A DNA stretch of 64,000 nucleotides from Paenibacillaceae bacterium (GCA_900766135.1 CAAFUF010000001.1:65037-129036), one strand, 5' to 3'; positions 25,336 to 34,428 are shown, counted from the first letter of the stretch. Numbers and translations are program-made. Notes: generated by a model not told the origin, from the sequence alone.

Positions 25336-26220
25336 ATGGACAAGAAACCATTAGAGGGAAAAGTGGCCGTCGTTGCCGGGGCAACGCGAGGAGCAGGCCG
25401 GGGAATCGCCGTTATGCTGGGGGCAGCGGGAGCGACGGTCTATTGCACCGGACGAAGCGTTCGGGGAGAGGCGTCGGACATCGGCCGGACGGAGACGATT
25501 GATGAGACGGCCGAGATGGTGACCGCCCGCGGCGGAATCGGGATCGCCGTTCGCACGGACCATACCTCGCCGGAGCAGGTCAAGGCTTTGTTCGAGCGAG
25601 TGGAGAAGGAACAGGACGGGCGTTTGGACATTCTGGTGAACGATATTTGGGGCGGGGAGAACCTTACCCATTGGAACACGCCATTCTGGGAGCAACCGTT
25701 GGCCGATGGACTCCTGATGCAGGAGCGGGCCGTTCGAACCCACCTCATTACAAGCTACTACGGAGTGCCGATGATGATCAAAAGGAAGGAAGGCCTCATC
25801 ATCGAAATTACCGACGGCTCGACCTACAATTATCGGGGCAATGTCTATTACAGTTTGGCCAAAATCTCGCCGATCCACCTGGCCGCCGCCATGGCCGAGG
25901 AATTGAAGGCGCACAACGTGACGGCATTGGCGGTGACGCCGGGATTTTTGCGATCCGAGCAGATGTTGGATTACTTTGGCGTCCAGGAAGCCAATTGGCA
26001 GGACGCCATCGAGAAGGAACCGTTATATGCCGAATCCGAAACGCCGTATTTCGTCGGGCAAGCGGTGGCCGCCCTGGCCGCAGACCCTAACGTTCGTGAA
26101 AAAGCCGGCCAATCCCTAACCAGTGGGGACCTCTCCGACGAATACGGGTTCATCGACATCGACGGACGTAAGCCGCATTGGGGGAATTTTGCGCGCGAGC
26201 GGGGACTTCCGGTGAACTGA
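25336..26220 (+). CDS. SDR family NAD(P)-dependent oxidoreductase
   Basis: A 294-residue classical-type short-chain dehydrogenase. The cofactor loop is GATRGAGRG near the N-terminus. The catalytic site is recognisable as ITDGST followed by the YYSLAKIS segment (Tyr-x3-Lys). Long loops around NDIWGGENLTHWNTPFWEQ suggest the subgroup often annotated only as SDR oxidoreductase. The ATG at 25336 gives a typical KPLEGKVAVVAGATRG start; AGGAAAGGAAG lies upstream at slightly long spacing. Substrate unknown. Confidence 0.85.
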   Translation: MDKKPLEGKVAVVAGATRGAGRGIAVMLGAAGATVYCTGRSVRGEASDIGRTETIDETAEMVTARGGIGIAVRTDHTSPEQVKALFERVEKEQDGRLDILVNDIWGGENLTHWNTPFWEQPLADGLLMQERAVRTHLITSYYGVPMMIKRKEGLIIEITDGSTYNYRGNVYYSLAKISPIHLAAAMAEELKAHNVTALAVTPGFLRSEQMLDYFGVQEANWQDAIEKEPLYAESETPYFVGQAVAALAADPNVREKAGQSLTSGDLSDEYGFIDIDGRKPHWGNFARERGLPVN

Positions 26221-26255
26221 GCAAGGGACCGAAAGGCGAGGCAATAGACCTGTGA

Positions 26256-26315
26256 ACGCCAAAAAGCGCGAGTGCAAGAGGTTTTTCTCCTGCACCCGCG
26301 CTTTTGGTGTTTTTT
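26256..26315. terminator. Bidirectional terminator between the SDR and GH35 genes
   Basis: GCCAAAAAGCGCGAGTGCA pairs with TGCACCCGCGCTTTTGGTG around a loop of about 14 bases, followed by TTTTTT on the plus strand. It separates two convergent genes. Confidence 0.88.
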
Positions 26316-26317
26316 CG

Positions 26318-28663
26318 TTACTCGACCTGCGGCCACAAACGTGCGGAATAATGGGGAATGGCCCGGATGTCGTGGATTTTGGCAATCTCTACCCCTTCAA
26401 ATCGTTCCACGTAGGCTTGATTCACGAAGCTATGCACCGTGCCCTGGCGCAGCGGCGTGATCGAGAGGTGCAACTGATGGTTCTCCAGCTCGTGCCGCAC
26501 CTGCTTCAGCCCGATTTCCCAAGGCAGCCCGTAATGAATATGATCCGTCAGCATCCGATCGCCGAGGTAAGCGGCGGCAACGTCGCCGTCGTATTCGATG
26601 TGCAGCCAGACGTCCGACACGGATTCCGGCCAGTCGGCGGGGACGGCTACCAAGGCGGAGCGATCCGTTGGAGAGGCAATTGCCAGCTCGGGGGTATAAG
26701 CGACAAACTCAAGAGTGTACGTTTGGAACAAGCCTCCGTCATGTTCTGCGGCGGCTTGCAGGACCCCGGTGCTGCTCCGCAATCGGGCCGATGGGGCAGA
26801 AGCGGGGCAAAGGGACAAGGTCATGCTGCTTTGTCCCGGCGAAGTGCAAATGAGCTGCCCGTCTTTTACTGCCAGATGGCTCGTGCTGATAACCAGCGTA
26901 TCTTGGCCCCACAGCCCGTCGAACCGATAGGTTTGCAATGCCTCGGTTCGGGTTAAGGTCACGAGGCGCACCGCTTTGCCATCGACCGTCTTAACGAAGA
27001 TCTGATGCTGTAAGCCGGCCGTCGGGCGAACGATCCAGTTCGCTTCATCTTCTTCAACGCGGCCATGGTTGCCCTCCGTTTCCACTGCGGATACCGAGGT
27101 TTTGCGCAGCACGATCTCGGGGGCCATTCCGTCATGGGCATAGAACACCAGCACCGTTTCATCTCCTGCTTCAAGCCGCGTCAATAGTTGAACGGTTGCG
27201 CTCGCAATGAACAATCCGTCCAGTTCCAGGTTGAACGGCAGGATGACGCCAAGTCCGCTGCGAAGCGTGAATTCGCCGGTTTGGGGGAAGAACGCTTGTC
27301 CCTGGGGCGTATCCAATTCGATTCGCAGCCGGTGATCCGGAAGTGCGACATGATCCTGGAAATTATTCAGGAAGACAAATCCGGAGCCGTCTTTTTGCCG
27401 AACGCACCAACGGATGCTGGCGATATCCTCGGGAGTTATCGCCTCCTGACCTTCAGGCAGCACGGTTCCCATCGGAGCCAAGACGCTGCCGAACGATTGC
27501 AGAAACAGCGAGATCGCTCGGATGCGGTCATACGATTCGCCGACTCGCCCGAATTCGCCTAAAGGCGATTGGTAATCGTAGGTCATCTTCGGCAGGCCGG
27601 ATTCGTTCAGGAACGTCTTGCGACCGATGGGATTGGAGCCGCCGTGGTACATGTAATAGCCCAGGAGATTGCTGCCGCTTCCCAGCTTCACCAGCGTCAT
27701 CCCTTCGATGCTCTCCGCAGGCACGTAAGGCCGGGCCTTGTAGCTGACCTGCATGCCGCCGGCCATTTCGCAATAGGCCACCGGATATTCCAAGCTGTCG
27801 TAATTCACCGGCTCCGCAGGCGTAACGTGCAGATCCTGGAACAGAAACTCGCGGCTCGGCGGTTGGTTCGGGATCCACGGCGTATAAGCGTATCCGGCCA
27901 GCATCGGTAAGGTTCCCTCCTCAGGGACGGCCGCCCCGCCCCAAGCGGTTGCGGTGAAAAATAGCGGACGAATGCCAACCTCCTCTGCGATCCGGCGCAG
28001 CTCGGCCAAATGCGCGGAGCCGTCGGTCCCTGCGGTTACGAATTGGCCGGAGCCGTAACCCCAGGCGTCCAACGGCGCGCCAGCGTGCATATATTCGTTT
28101 TCCAACTGCACGGCGATCACCGGGCCGCCCTCCTGATAATAGGTGCCTTGAATTTGTCGGGAGATCTCCCGATACAAACGTCTGGCCAGCGACAGATAGC
28201 GCTCATCATTGGAGCGAACCTCCAACGGATAGCGGAATACCCAGTCGGGGATGCCGCCGTTACGGACTTCGCCGTGGCAAAACGGGCCAATGCGCAAAAT
28301 CAGCGGCAGCTCGTGCTTGGCGCAGAGGTCAATGAAATGACGCAGATTGCGGTTACCGCTCCAATCGAATACGCCCTCCTCCTCCTCGTGGAAGTTCCAG
28401 AACACGTAGGTTGCAAGAAGATGAACGCCGCCGGCTTTCATTTTCAGCAGTTCTTCCTCCCAATGCAAATAAGAGAAGCGGGAAAAATGAAACTCCCCGA
28501 CAATCGGAATCGAAGGTTCCCCGTTGCGGGTCATATAGAAGTTGGTAAATCCGAAGGATTCTCCTTTCGGGTTGCTTCCCGCGTGCGGGGCAAGCTTGCC
28601 GGGACGGATCGTTTTGTTGGTTTGGCCGATTTCGAGTTTTAAGACGGCGTTTGCGTTGTTCAT
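26318..28663 (-). CDS. GH35 beta-galactosidase
   Basis: A 781-residue cytoplasmic enzyme without signal peptide. The N-terminal barrel has the GH35 hallmarks: GEFHFSRF, ATYVFWNFHEEEEGVFDWSG, and RIGPFCHGEVRNGGIPDW. The acid/base is Glu190 in QLENEY and the nucleophile is probably Glu299 in YCEMAGGM. The C-terminal 400 residues are beta-rich accessory domains. The start ATG follows AGGAGG by 11 bases. It is divergent from an AraC-type activator 119 bp away, a common arrangement for inducible glycosidases. It adds a third beta-galactosidase family (after GH42 and GH2) to this window. Confidence 0.92.
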   Translation of the reverse strand: MNNANAVLKLEIGQTNKTIRPGKLAPHAGSNPKGESFGFTNFYMTRNGEPSIPIVGEFHFSRFSYLHWEEELLKMKAGGVHLLATYVFWNFHEEEEGVFDWSGNRNLRHFIDLCAKHELPLILRIGPFCHGEVRNGGIPDWVFRYPLEVRSNDERYLSLARRLYREISRQIQGTYYQEGGPVIAVQLENEYMHAGAPLDAWGYGSGQFVTAGTDGSAHLAELRRIAEEVGIRPLFFTATAWGGAAVPEEGTLPMLAGYAYTPWIPNQPPSREFLFQDLHVTPAEPVNYDSLEYPVAYCEMAGGMQVSYKARPYVPAESIEGMTLVKLGSGSNLLGYYMYHGGSNPIGRKTFLNESGLPKMTYDYQSPLGEFGRVGESYDRIRAISLFLQSFGSVLAPMGTVLPEGQEAITPEDIASIRWCVRQKDGSGFVFLNNFQDHVALPDHRLRIELDTPQGQAFFPQTGEFTLRSGLGVILPFNLELDGLFIASATVQLLTRLEAGDETVLVFYAHDGMAPEIVLRKTSVSAVETEGNHGRVEEDEANWIVRPTAGLQHQIFVKTVDGKAVRLVTLTRTEALQTYRFDGLWGQDTLVISTSHLAVKDGQLICTSPGQSSMTLSLCPASAPSARLRSSTGVLQAAAEHDGGLFQTYTLEFVAYTPELAIASPTDRSALVAVPADWPESVSDVWLHIEYDGDVAAAYLGDRMLTDHIHYGLPWEIGLKQVRHELENHQLHLSITPLRQGTVHSFVNQAYVERFEGVEIAKIHDIRAIPHYSARLWPQVE

Positions 28664-28782
28664 AGGGAGAACAGCCTCCTGAAGGATATAAGATCCGATG
28701 GATCGTGTTGCATCTGGAAGTTGGCGTCCACATCGGTTATATTCATTTTAGATGTTTATTGCCGGATGAAGGAAGAGAGGAT

Positions 28783-29628
28783 ATGGCTAAAAAACCGACG
28801 AATTATGCTATAAACGAGGGGCGTCCCTATGGCATCCTGATTGCCGGGCATTATGTGGAAACCGCGGATTATTCCATTCACCGGCCGCCCGATCCGGTAG
28901 GTTGGCTGCTGATGTATACGCTGTCCGGGGAGGGTCAAGTTCAAATCGCCGGTGAAGCTGTGCCTTGCCGTCCCGGGGACGCGGTCATCCTGCTGCCCGG
29001 ATTGCCTCATCACTATAGCACGGCGGGAGCGAGGTGGGAGTTTATTTGGGTTCATTTTATCCCGGACCCCTCTTTTCGGCCGTGGTTGAACCTTCCGCAG
29101 CAATCCGAAGGATTCGTCCGGTTGCATGTTGATGCGAGCCCCGGACGAAACGGCTTCGCCGAAGCGCTCCAGCGGATGGACTGGTACAGCCGTTCGGGCG
29201 GAAACTCCGAGCTCCATCACCGATTGGCGGAGCTGGCGCTGGAGGAAGCGTTGTTATTGCTTTGCGCCGAGGTTTCCAAGGACAGGGGCGACGCCGCCCT
29301 CGATCCAAGAATAGCCGATGTCGTCGGATATTTGCGGGAGTCCTACCGCGAACGGATCAGCATTCCGGAGTTGGCCAAACGCTGCTGCATGTCACCTTCC
29401 CGGCTGTTGCATCTGTTTAAAGAGCAGGTAGGGGATACGATCATCGGCACCGTCAATAAAATCCGTCTGGAAAAGGCTGCTCAGCTGCTGGCTTTCACCA
29501 CGCGGCAGGTGGCGGAGATTGCCGGTGACGTCGGCTTTGAGAGTCCGGACCATTTTGCGCGAATGTTCTTCCAGGTTTATGGGGAGACCCCGTCCGGATA
29601 TCGCAAACGCAAGCGTGCCGGCTTTTAG
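28783..29628 (+). CDS. AraC-family transcriptional regulator with cupin sensor
   Basis: A 281-residue regulator. The N-terminal half is an AraC-type cupin (LLMYTLSGEGQVQIAGEAVPCRPGDAVILLPGLPHHY). The C-terminal 100 residues contain two HTH motifs (ISIPELAKRCCMSPSRLLHLFKEQVG and QVAEIAGDVGFESPDHFARMFFQVYGETPSGYRK). The ATG at 28783 has AAGAGAGGAT just upstream; earlier in-frame starts lack an RBS. Its position divergent from the GH35 gene suggests it activates that gene in response to a galactoside. Confidence 0.92.
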   Translation: MAKKPTNYAINEGRPYGILIAGHYVETADYSIHRPPDPVGWLLMYTLSGEGQVQIAGEAVPCRPGDAVILLPGLPHHYSTAGARWEFIWVHFIPDPSFRPWLNLPQQSEGFVRLHVDASPGRNGFAEALQRMDWYSRSGGNSELHHRLAELALEEALLLLCAEVSKDRGDAALDPRIADVVGYLRESYRERISIPELAKRCCMSPSRLLHLFKEQVGDTIIGTVNKIRLEKAAQLLAFTTRQVAEIAGDVGFESPDHFARMFFQVYGETPSGYRKRKRAGF

Positions 29629-29639
29629 GCCGAAACTTA

Positions 29640-29850
29640 TGAGAAAAGTTAAATAGCGTTATGCTTTAACGTTATTGAGCTCAATCGAACGTCAACCGAG
29701 TGAAATAGAGTGAATAAATCATCTTAATCCATAGGCGGAACTCGAATACGTGGTGTTTTGGAGCAAATAGAGTGATGAATTGTTCTTATTTCTCGGTTTC
29801 AGCTATTTTTCTGCGGAATAAAGTGATTTTATCACGCTATCCAAGAAAGC
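29640..29850. repeat. Convergent intergenic region with degenerate AATAGAGTGA motifs
   Basis: No gene is visible. The motif AATAGAGTGAWKAA and variants (GAAATAGAGTGAATAAAT, CAAATAGAGTGATGAAT, GAATAAAGTGATTTTATC) occur several times, interspersed with TTTCTC/GAGAAA tracts. This looks like a small dispersed intergenic repeat cluster. Confidence 0.5.
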
Positions 29851-29890
29851 AAAGAAGGTGTCCCAAGATCATCCTTGGAACACCTTCTTT
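29851..29890 (-). terminator. Terminator of the DUF2500-like gene
   Basis: AAAGAAGGTGT-CCCAAG and CTTGGA-ACACCTTCTTT form a long stem with a short loop. It lies 24 bp beyond the stop of the minus-strand gene. Confidence 0.75.
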
Positions 29891-29914
29891 TGGGTACTCG
29901 CCCCTTTGAGGCGA

Positions 29915-30355
29915 TTAATACGTACCGCCGCTTGGGCGCTGCGCCGTATCGCGTTCGAATGCTACGATCCAGTCGCCCTGGACGGCGGCATAACCGACAT
30001 CGCCTTCGGCGACGAGGCCGTACAGATTTTTCACGTCCAAATATTCCTGACGGCTGCCGTTATCGAACTCCAACGTGATATAATAGTACGTTCGGGAAGA
30101 AGAACTGTGCATCGCGTTATTATCGCTCATGTGACTGGAGCTGTGCTGCACGTCCATCCGCTTAGAAACGATTCGCGCATATCTCGTGTCTCGCGGGGAG
30201 CGAGCGTTTTTGGCGTAACGGACCCCACTGGAAACGATCAGCACGATGAAGATAACAAAAAATATGACCATGAATACGGGGACGATCGTAAACATGATAT
30301 CGCCGCCGCCCCCGAAACCGCCTCCGCCAAACGGAGAGGGATCGAATCCGCCCAT
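29915..30355 (-). CDS. DUF2500-like membrane protein
   Basis: A 146-residue protein of unknown function. The start is Gly-rich (FDPSPFGGGGFGGGG), followed by one membrane segment (about residues 22-44) and a cytoplasmic or external domain with TYYYITLEFDNGSRQEYLDV, which is the pattern of DUF2500 proteins. A His/Ser-rich stretch (QHSSSHMSDNNAMHSSSS) precedes that domain. The ATG at 30355 is supported by AAAGGAGGCGGAACCT. It stands alone between an AraC regulator and the AT-rich peptide/ABC cassette. Confidence 0.75.
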   Translation of the reverse strand: MGGFDPSPFGGGGFGGGGDIMFTIVPVFMVIFFVIFIVLIVSSGVRYAKNARSPRDTRYARIVSKRMDVQHSSSHMSDNNAMHSSSSRTYYYITLEFDNGSRQEYLDVKNLYGLVAEGDVGYAAVQGDWIVAFERDTAQRPSGGTY

Positions 30356-30612
30356 AGGTTCCGCCTCCTTTGATCTGACCAACAACGCAAGGTCGGCAGG
30401 TTGCCGTCGGTTGTTCTTCCTTATATACGCGAAAAAGGAAAGATTGTTTCAGTTACTCTGAAGAGTGGATTTCAGTATGTTCTTATGAATTAGTAAAGTG
30501 TGTATGCAGTTTGTAAAATATGTAAATTTTCAGTAAATATATGGAATATAGTTAGATTTAAAGGTAAAATATGGACGTGGTCACAAAAAATGAAAAGGAG
30601 TAGATTGCGTTT

Positions 30613-30981
30613 ATGAAAAGTCTATTAAAAAAATCGGTTGCTACACTAGGATTGACGGCTTGTTTAGTAGGTGCTATTTCTTCGGTAGCATCTGCTTCAA
30701 TTAGTTGGGATTCTTGGGCAACTTGGACCGGAGTCGGGGCAATAGCGAGTGTAAATGCATACACCGCTCAACAAAATGAGCCTTATACTTACAAATTGAC
30801 TGTCGAGGCTAGACTAAACAATGGCGATAGTCGCTTTAGTGATTTAAATAATGCCCGCGCAACGGATAGAGTTGATCTGTATTTTACTTCTACGGGTCCT
30901 GTGAGCAGTGGGGTATCTTACCATGAATGGATCACGTTGGATGGCGGAAGTCCAATTACGAAGAGCATACGATTTCAGTAG
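30613..30981 (+). CDS. Small secreted protein, possible exported peptide/bacteriocin precursor
   Basis: A 122-residue exported protein I do not recognise. A signal peptide with a predicted cut after ASA (residue 28) leaves a 94-residue mature part starting SISWDSWATWTG, rich in Trp, Tyr, Ser and Thr and ending SIRFQ. An LTAC lipobox-like string at residues 14-17 makes lipidation a weak alternative. The RBS is AAAAGGAG. Codon use is AT-richer than the flanking genes. A terminator and then an ABC exporter operon follow, a layout reminiscent of lactococcin 972-type loci, though the sequence itself does not clearly match that family. Confidence 0.65.
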   Translation: MKSLLKKSVATLGLTACLVGAISSVASASISWDSWATWTGVGAIASVNAYTAQQNEPYTYKLTVEARLNNGDSRFSDLNNARATDRVDLYFTSTGPVSSGVSYHEWITLDGGSPITKSIRFQ

Positions 30982-31007
30982 GATAGATCTCATTATTTAA
31001 TCACCCT

Positions 31008-31058
31008 CAGAATGTGAATAGGGCATATTCTGTTCTATTCACATTCTGGTTATTTTTT
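31008..31058 (+). terminator. Terminator/attenuator between the secreted-protein and ABC genes
   Basis: A perfect 14-bp stem (CAGAATGTGAATAG / CTATTCACATTCTG) with a 13-base loop is followed by TTATTTTTTT. The next gene starts only 13 bp later, so read-through could give low exporter and high peptide expression. Confidence 0.88.
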
Positions 31059-31070
31059 TGGAGGAACGAT

Positions 31071-32159
31071 ATGCGACAGATTTTAAAGGAAGTTTGGATC
31101 AATCGGAAAATGTTCACGATGCTGGTAGTTGGATTTCTTTTCACTATATTACCGATGCAAATCGCTTTATCAACCCAATCCTATTTCGATGACCTTTATT
31201 ATGATTCCATCAATGGTCATTTTCGATACTACTATACATTAGAACTAACGAATTTAACGGAACCTAAACTAGATGAACTGCAGAGAATCGCAGACACCAC
31301 TTTGATTAACTCAAGTGTAGTTACAAATGAGTTTTCAGTTAAAGATACAGAACATGGAAGAATAATTATCACTGGGCTATTGAATCATAAAATATGGTCA
31401 CCTCCATTACTAGAGGGGACAGGAATAACGTCAGATGGATCAAACAGAATTATCGTCGGAAAGATCATATCCAGTCATATGGAGAAAATCAATATATTAG
31501 GTAGGGAGTACAACGTCGAAGGAATCGCCGGAAGAAGCCTGAGCGATGCCTACAATTTAAAAGTATTTATGAATTTAAAAAGTATCCCTGACTCCATCAC
31601 AAAGGAAATCATACGAAAAAAAACATTACAGATCATGGTCCGATCAAATCAAAATCCAAACAACGAAATAAGCTTATTTACATCCGAAATTAGCAAACTA
31701 GATGGGGATGTAAAAATAAACATAAGAAATGAATCTAAAGCCATTAAACAAGCAAAAAACTCAAGTGGAATGGTGAAAGAAATCCAAAGCTACCCTTACC
31801 AACTGTTAATGATCGCTTTAGTAAACTGTATCATCGTTAGCTATTTATGGATTTACTTGAAAAGAAAAGACATGGCTATCCGAATAGTGATGGGAGCAAG
31901 TCCTTCCAATCTAGTAATAAATATCATTTTTCAATTGTTCCTATGTGCGATGATTGCAACGATTGGCTCCAACTGTATTCAATGGTTATTAGGCTATTCT
32001 AATTCTACGATTTTTACTTCAACAGGATATTTCATAAGTACCAGTCCAGGTCAAATTATAGTTGCCTGCTTGGCCACCATTGTCATTGCCTTAATAACTT
32101 CACTTGTACCCCTCTTGCACGTATTTCATATTGAACCTGCTAAGGCATTAAAGGAGTAG
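31071..32159 (+). CDS. FtsX/MacB-like ABC transporter permease
   Basis: A 362-residue membrane protein. One N-terminal membrane segment (MFTMLVVGFLFTILP) is followed by about 200 extracytoplasmic residues and three C-terminal segments, with the EPAKALKE ending typical of FtsX/MacB permeases. The ATG at 31071 follows GGAGGAACGAT; the upstream in-frame ATG at 31014 lies in the terminator stem. It is part of a three-gene set with a second permease and an ATPase and shares their low GC content. MacB-like systems usually drive export or sensing of peptides across the membrane rather than import. Confidence 0.82.
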   Translation: MRQILKEVWINRKMFTMLVVGFLFTILPMQIALSTQSYFDDLYYDSINGHFRYYYTLELTNLTEPKLDELQRIADTTLINSSVVTNEFSVKDTEHGRIIITGLLNHKIWSPPLLEGTGITSDGSNRIIVGKIISSHMEKINILGREYNVEGIAGRSLSDAYNLKVFMNLKSIPDSITKEIIRKKTLQIMVRSNQNPNNEISLFTSEISKLDGDVKINIRNESKAIKQAKNSSGMVKEIQSYPYQLLMIALVNCIIVSYLWIYLKRKDMAIRIVMGASPSNLVINIIFQLFLCAMIATIGSNCIQWLLGYSNSTIFTSTGYFISTSPGQIIVACLATIVIALITSLVPLLHVFHIEPAKALKE

Positions 32160-32164
32160 TCTCT

Positions 32165-33427
32165 ATGACCAGATTAAAGGATGCAATTAAGGCGTTGCGA
32201 AAAAGATGGGTCATTTCCTTGCTTTTGTTAATTCAATTTACATATGGTTTATCTACCATAACAAGCTCAGGAAATATATTTTATAACTTCTACTACCTGC
32301 TCCATCACTCTCTATTAGAGCTGAACAGCACTTATCTAGTTGTTCCCGGAAAGAATTTCGGGATGGCCGAGGTTGAGAGAAATAAATATGATAAGGATCA
32401 AATAGAGGAAGTGTATCGCAATCTTGATCAGAACCCGGATGTTCTTGCGTATGGTACTTACTATGAAAATATTGTTATGTTTGATGATCAAAGCAATCCG
32501 ATAGACACCCGGTTGTTAAAGGAAATGACGAAGAGCAATAGTGGACTCGACGATCCATTTATAAAGTCAATTGTTATAGACGAGAACTATTATTCTCTTC
32601 TAAACTTGAAACTAAGCAAAGGACAAGGCCTGTTGCCCCAGGACTTCGAGAAGACGGACAATCAACAAGTCAATGTCCTCGTCGGGTCTTATTTCAGAAA
32701 ATATTTCAAAATAGGTGATTTCATTAACGAACAGTATAGAATTAATGGTTTCTTACCTGATAAGTATATCGTGAATAACAATACATCCAACGTTTATTTG
32801 AATTTGGATAAAGCTGTATTGATCCCAATGCCTAAAGACCAATCCAGTGACTATGATTCCATGTATTATAGGCTATTCCTCGGAACTGTCTTGAAGTTGC
32901 GGGAGGATGCCAATCTCAATCTCCTGAGTCAGATCCTTCGATTACCAGAGAGTAAAGTGGATATAAGCGTTCATAGACTAGAAGAAGACGTTAAGGCAAA
33001 TATAAGGTCCAGTATTCATGCGCAAATTCCCCAACTCATCTTAGCCGGTTGTTTTATCTTATTCTCTGTAATAAGTATTGCGCTTGCGACCATCGTTTCC
33101 ATCCTAATAAGAAAAAGAGAATTCGGAATTAAATTAGCCGTAGGTGAGAGCGTGCGAGGAATTATGGGTCAAATTATTCTGGAAAACTCCATCATAGCTC
33201 TTGTTGGCACTGGGTTTTCTTTGTCTTATTTTATTTTGAAGTTCAAGCGGTTGCTGCAACAATCAAGCGAATATGATATGGCTAGTGTATTGAGTTTTAG
33301 ATTCAACACTCCTATTTTTTTGCTGATATTTATCATTTTAATGACCATTATCGTAATATCTAGCTTTGTCGTGTATCCATTCATTCGAAAACAAGAAATA
33401 AAATCACTAATAGGAGGGATGGGATAA
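32165..33427 (+). CDS. Second FtsX/MacB-like ABC transporter permease
   Basis: A 420-residue membrane protein with the same topology as its upstream neighbour: a first membrane helix (WVISLLLLIQFTYGLSTI), a large external domain, then three helices near residues 285-410. It retains FtsX-type features (ILIRKREFGIKLAVGESVRGIMGQIILENSIIALVG). It starts 5 bp after the first permease, whose last codons contain AAGGAG, and its stop overlaps the ATPase start by one base. The two permeases probably form a heterodimer. Confidence 0.82.
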   Translation: MTRLKDAIKALRKRWVISLLLLIQFTYGLSTITSSGNIFYNFYYLLHHSLLELNSTYLVVPGKNFGMAEVERNKYDKDQIEEVYRNLDQNPDVLAYGTYYENIVMFDDQSNPIDTRLLKEMTKSNSGLDDPFIKSIVIDENYYSLLNLKLSKGQGLLPQDFEKTDNQQVNVLVGSYFRKYFKIGDFINEQYRINGFLPDKYIVNNNTSNVYLNLDKAVLIPMPKDQSSDYDSMYYRLFLGTVLKLREDANLNLLSQILRLPESKVDISVHRLEEDVKANIRSSIHAQIPQLILAGCFILFSVISIALATIVSILIRKREFGIKLAVGESVRGIMGQIILENSIIALVGTGFSLSYFILKFKRLLQQSSEYDMASVLSFRFNTPIFLLIFIILMTIIVISSFVVYPFIRKQEIKSLIGGMG

Positions 33428-34140
33428 TGGAGGTGATCCAATTACGTGAAATAAATAAAGTTTACCGTCACAAATCGAATGAAACTTTTGCTTTGAGAGG
33501 CATTAACCTGACGATTAACCAAGGTGAGTTGGTCGCCATCATGGGGCCGTCAGGTTCCGGTAAGAGCACCTTGTTAAATATACTGGGGTTGATGGATTCC
33601 CCCTCCGAAGGCGAATATTTTTTGGGAGGCAGATCTCTTCATCAGATTAGAAAACATAAGGTTCATATCACGAGAAATCATATGATCGGTTTTGTCTTTC
33701 AAAATTTTGCCTTATTGAAGGATTACACTGCACAGGATAATGTGATGTTACCGCTCACCTATCGAAGATTGAGAAATAAAGAGAGGGTGGCGAAGGCAAG
33801 ATTTTATCTACAAAAAGTGGGATTAGAGGAGCATGCGCATAAAATGCCTGATGAATTATCCGGGGGACAACAACAAAGGGTTGCCATCGCAAGGGCTTTG
33901 GCAGGAGAACCGGAAATGATTTTGGCCGATGAACCTACTGGTAATTTAGATCGAAAAACCGGAGAAGATATTATGGATTTATTACAGGAAATAAACAGAG
34001 AAGGCAAGACGATGATCATCGTCACTCATGACATGGAGGTTGCCAAAAGATGCCATCGCATCATTGAAATCGTAGACGGGAAAATCCATACGGACCAGCT
34101 TAAAAAGGGCTCCTCGATTGTGAACGAATACGAATTGTGA
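33427..34140 (+). CDS. ABC transporter ATP-binding protein, LolD/MacB type
   Basis: A 237-residue ATPase. Walker A is GPSGSGKST at residues 40-48, the Q-loop is FVFQNFALL, the signature is LSGGQQQR, Walker B is MILADEPTGNLD and the H-loop is VTHD. The DEPTGNLD form and size place it in the MacB/LolD branch that works with FtsX-type permeases. It completes the cassette that begins at 30613. RBS-like AGGAGGG lies within the previous gene's end. Confidence 0.92.
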   Translation: MEVIQLREINKVYRHKSNETFALRGINLTINQGELVAIMGPSGSGKSTLLNILGLMDSPSEGEYFLGGRSLHQIRKHKVHITRNHMIGFVFQNFALLKDYTAQDNVMLPLTYRRLRNKERVAKARFYLQKVGLEEHAHKMPDELSGGQQQRVAIARALAGEPEMILADEPTGNLDRKTGEDIMDLLQEINREGKTMIIVTHDMEVAKRCHRIIEIVDGKIHTDQLKKGSSIVNEYEL

Positions 34141-34311
34141 TAAACTGGAATCACTATGAAAAGAACGGAGGGTTCCCCGTGTTGTACATTAAATTCCGTT
34201 TCACCACTTTGCGCGGCTAATTGAATACTGCCAAAGGCTCTGCACCTGTGCAGGGCGAACGGGATAGGTGTGCTATGATAAAGGGAACCGCATGGAACTT
34301 TAGAATAGAAT

Positions 34312-34395
34312 ATGCCTGATTTGGCCGGGAACGCGGATGGGGATGGGTATCCTTTGTTCGCGGGGTTCGGGCTGTTTTGGGAACCGTTTGCGTAA
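34312..34395 (+). CDS. Possible 27-codon leader peptide of hflX
   Basis: An ATG-initiated ORF runs 27 codons and ends ...FWEPFA with TAA at 34393-34395, which overlaps the first base pairs of the terminator stem. A ribosome stalled near its end would cover the 5' arm of the terminator. It lacks a strong Shine-Dalgarno sequence. A three-codon ORF (ATGGAACTTTAG at 34292) with AAAGGGA upstream lies just before and could couple to it. Coding status is unproven. Confidence 0.3.
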   Translation: MPDLAGNADGDGYPLFAGFGLFWEPFA

Positions 34396-34428
34396 ACACA
34401 GGTGCCGTGCCTGTGTTTATTTTTTTCC
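34394..34428 (+). terminator. Leader terminator directly upstream of hflX
   Basis: AAACACAGG / CCTGTGTTT form a 9-bp stem with a 7-base loop, followed by ATTTTTTTCC. It lies only a few bases before the hflX RBS, so it must regulate or insulate hflX. Confidence 0.85.

Larger units (their letters stand above)
34240..34428 (+). promoter_or_regulatory. Candidate attenuator leader of hflX
   Basis: GCACCTGTG at 34242-34250, which can also fold locally with flanking bases (34240-34253), is exactly complementary to CACAGGTGC at 34397-34405. The latter overlaps the 5' arm of the terminator at 34394-34428. Terminator and long-range pairing are therefore mutually exclusive. A 27-codon ORF ends at the terminator base. 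A weak promoter (TTCACC 34200-34205, AATACT 34224-34229) would place the first element inside the transcript. Confidence 0.5.

Noticed and set aside
30558..30764. A 68-codon minus-strand ORF opposite the secreted protein
   Set aside because: It lies over the signal-peptide codons of the plus-strand gene and its RBS region; no RBS of its own.
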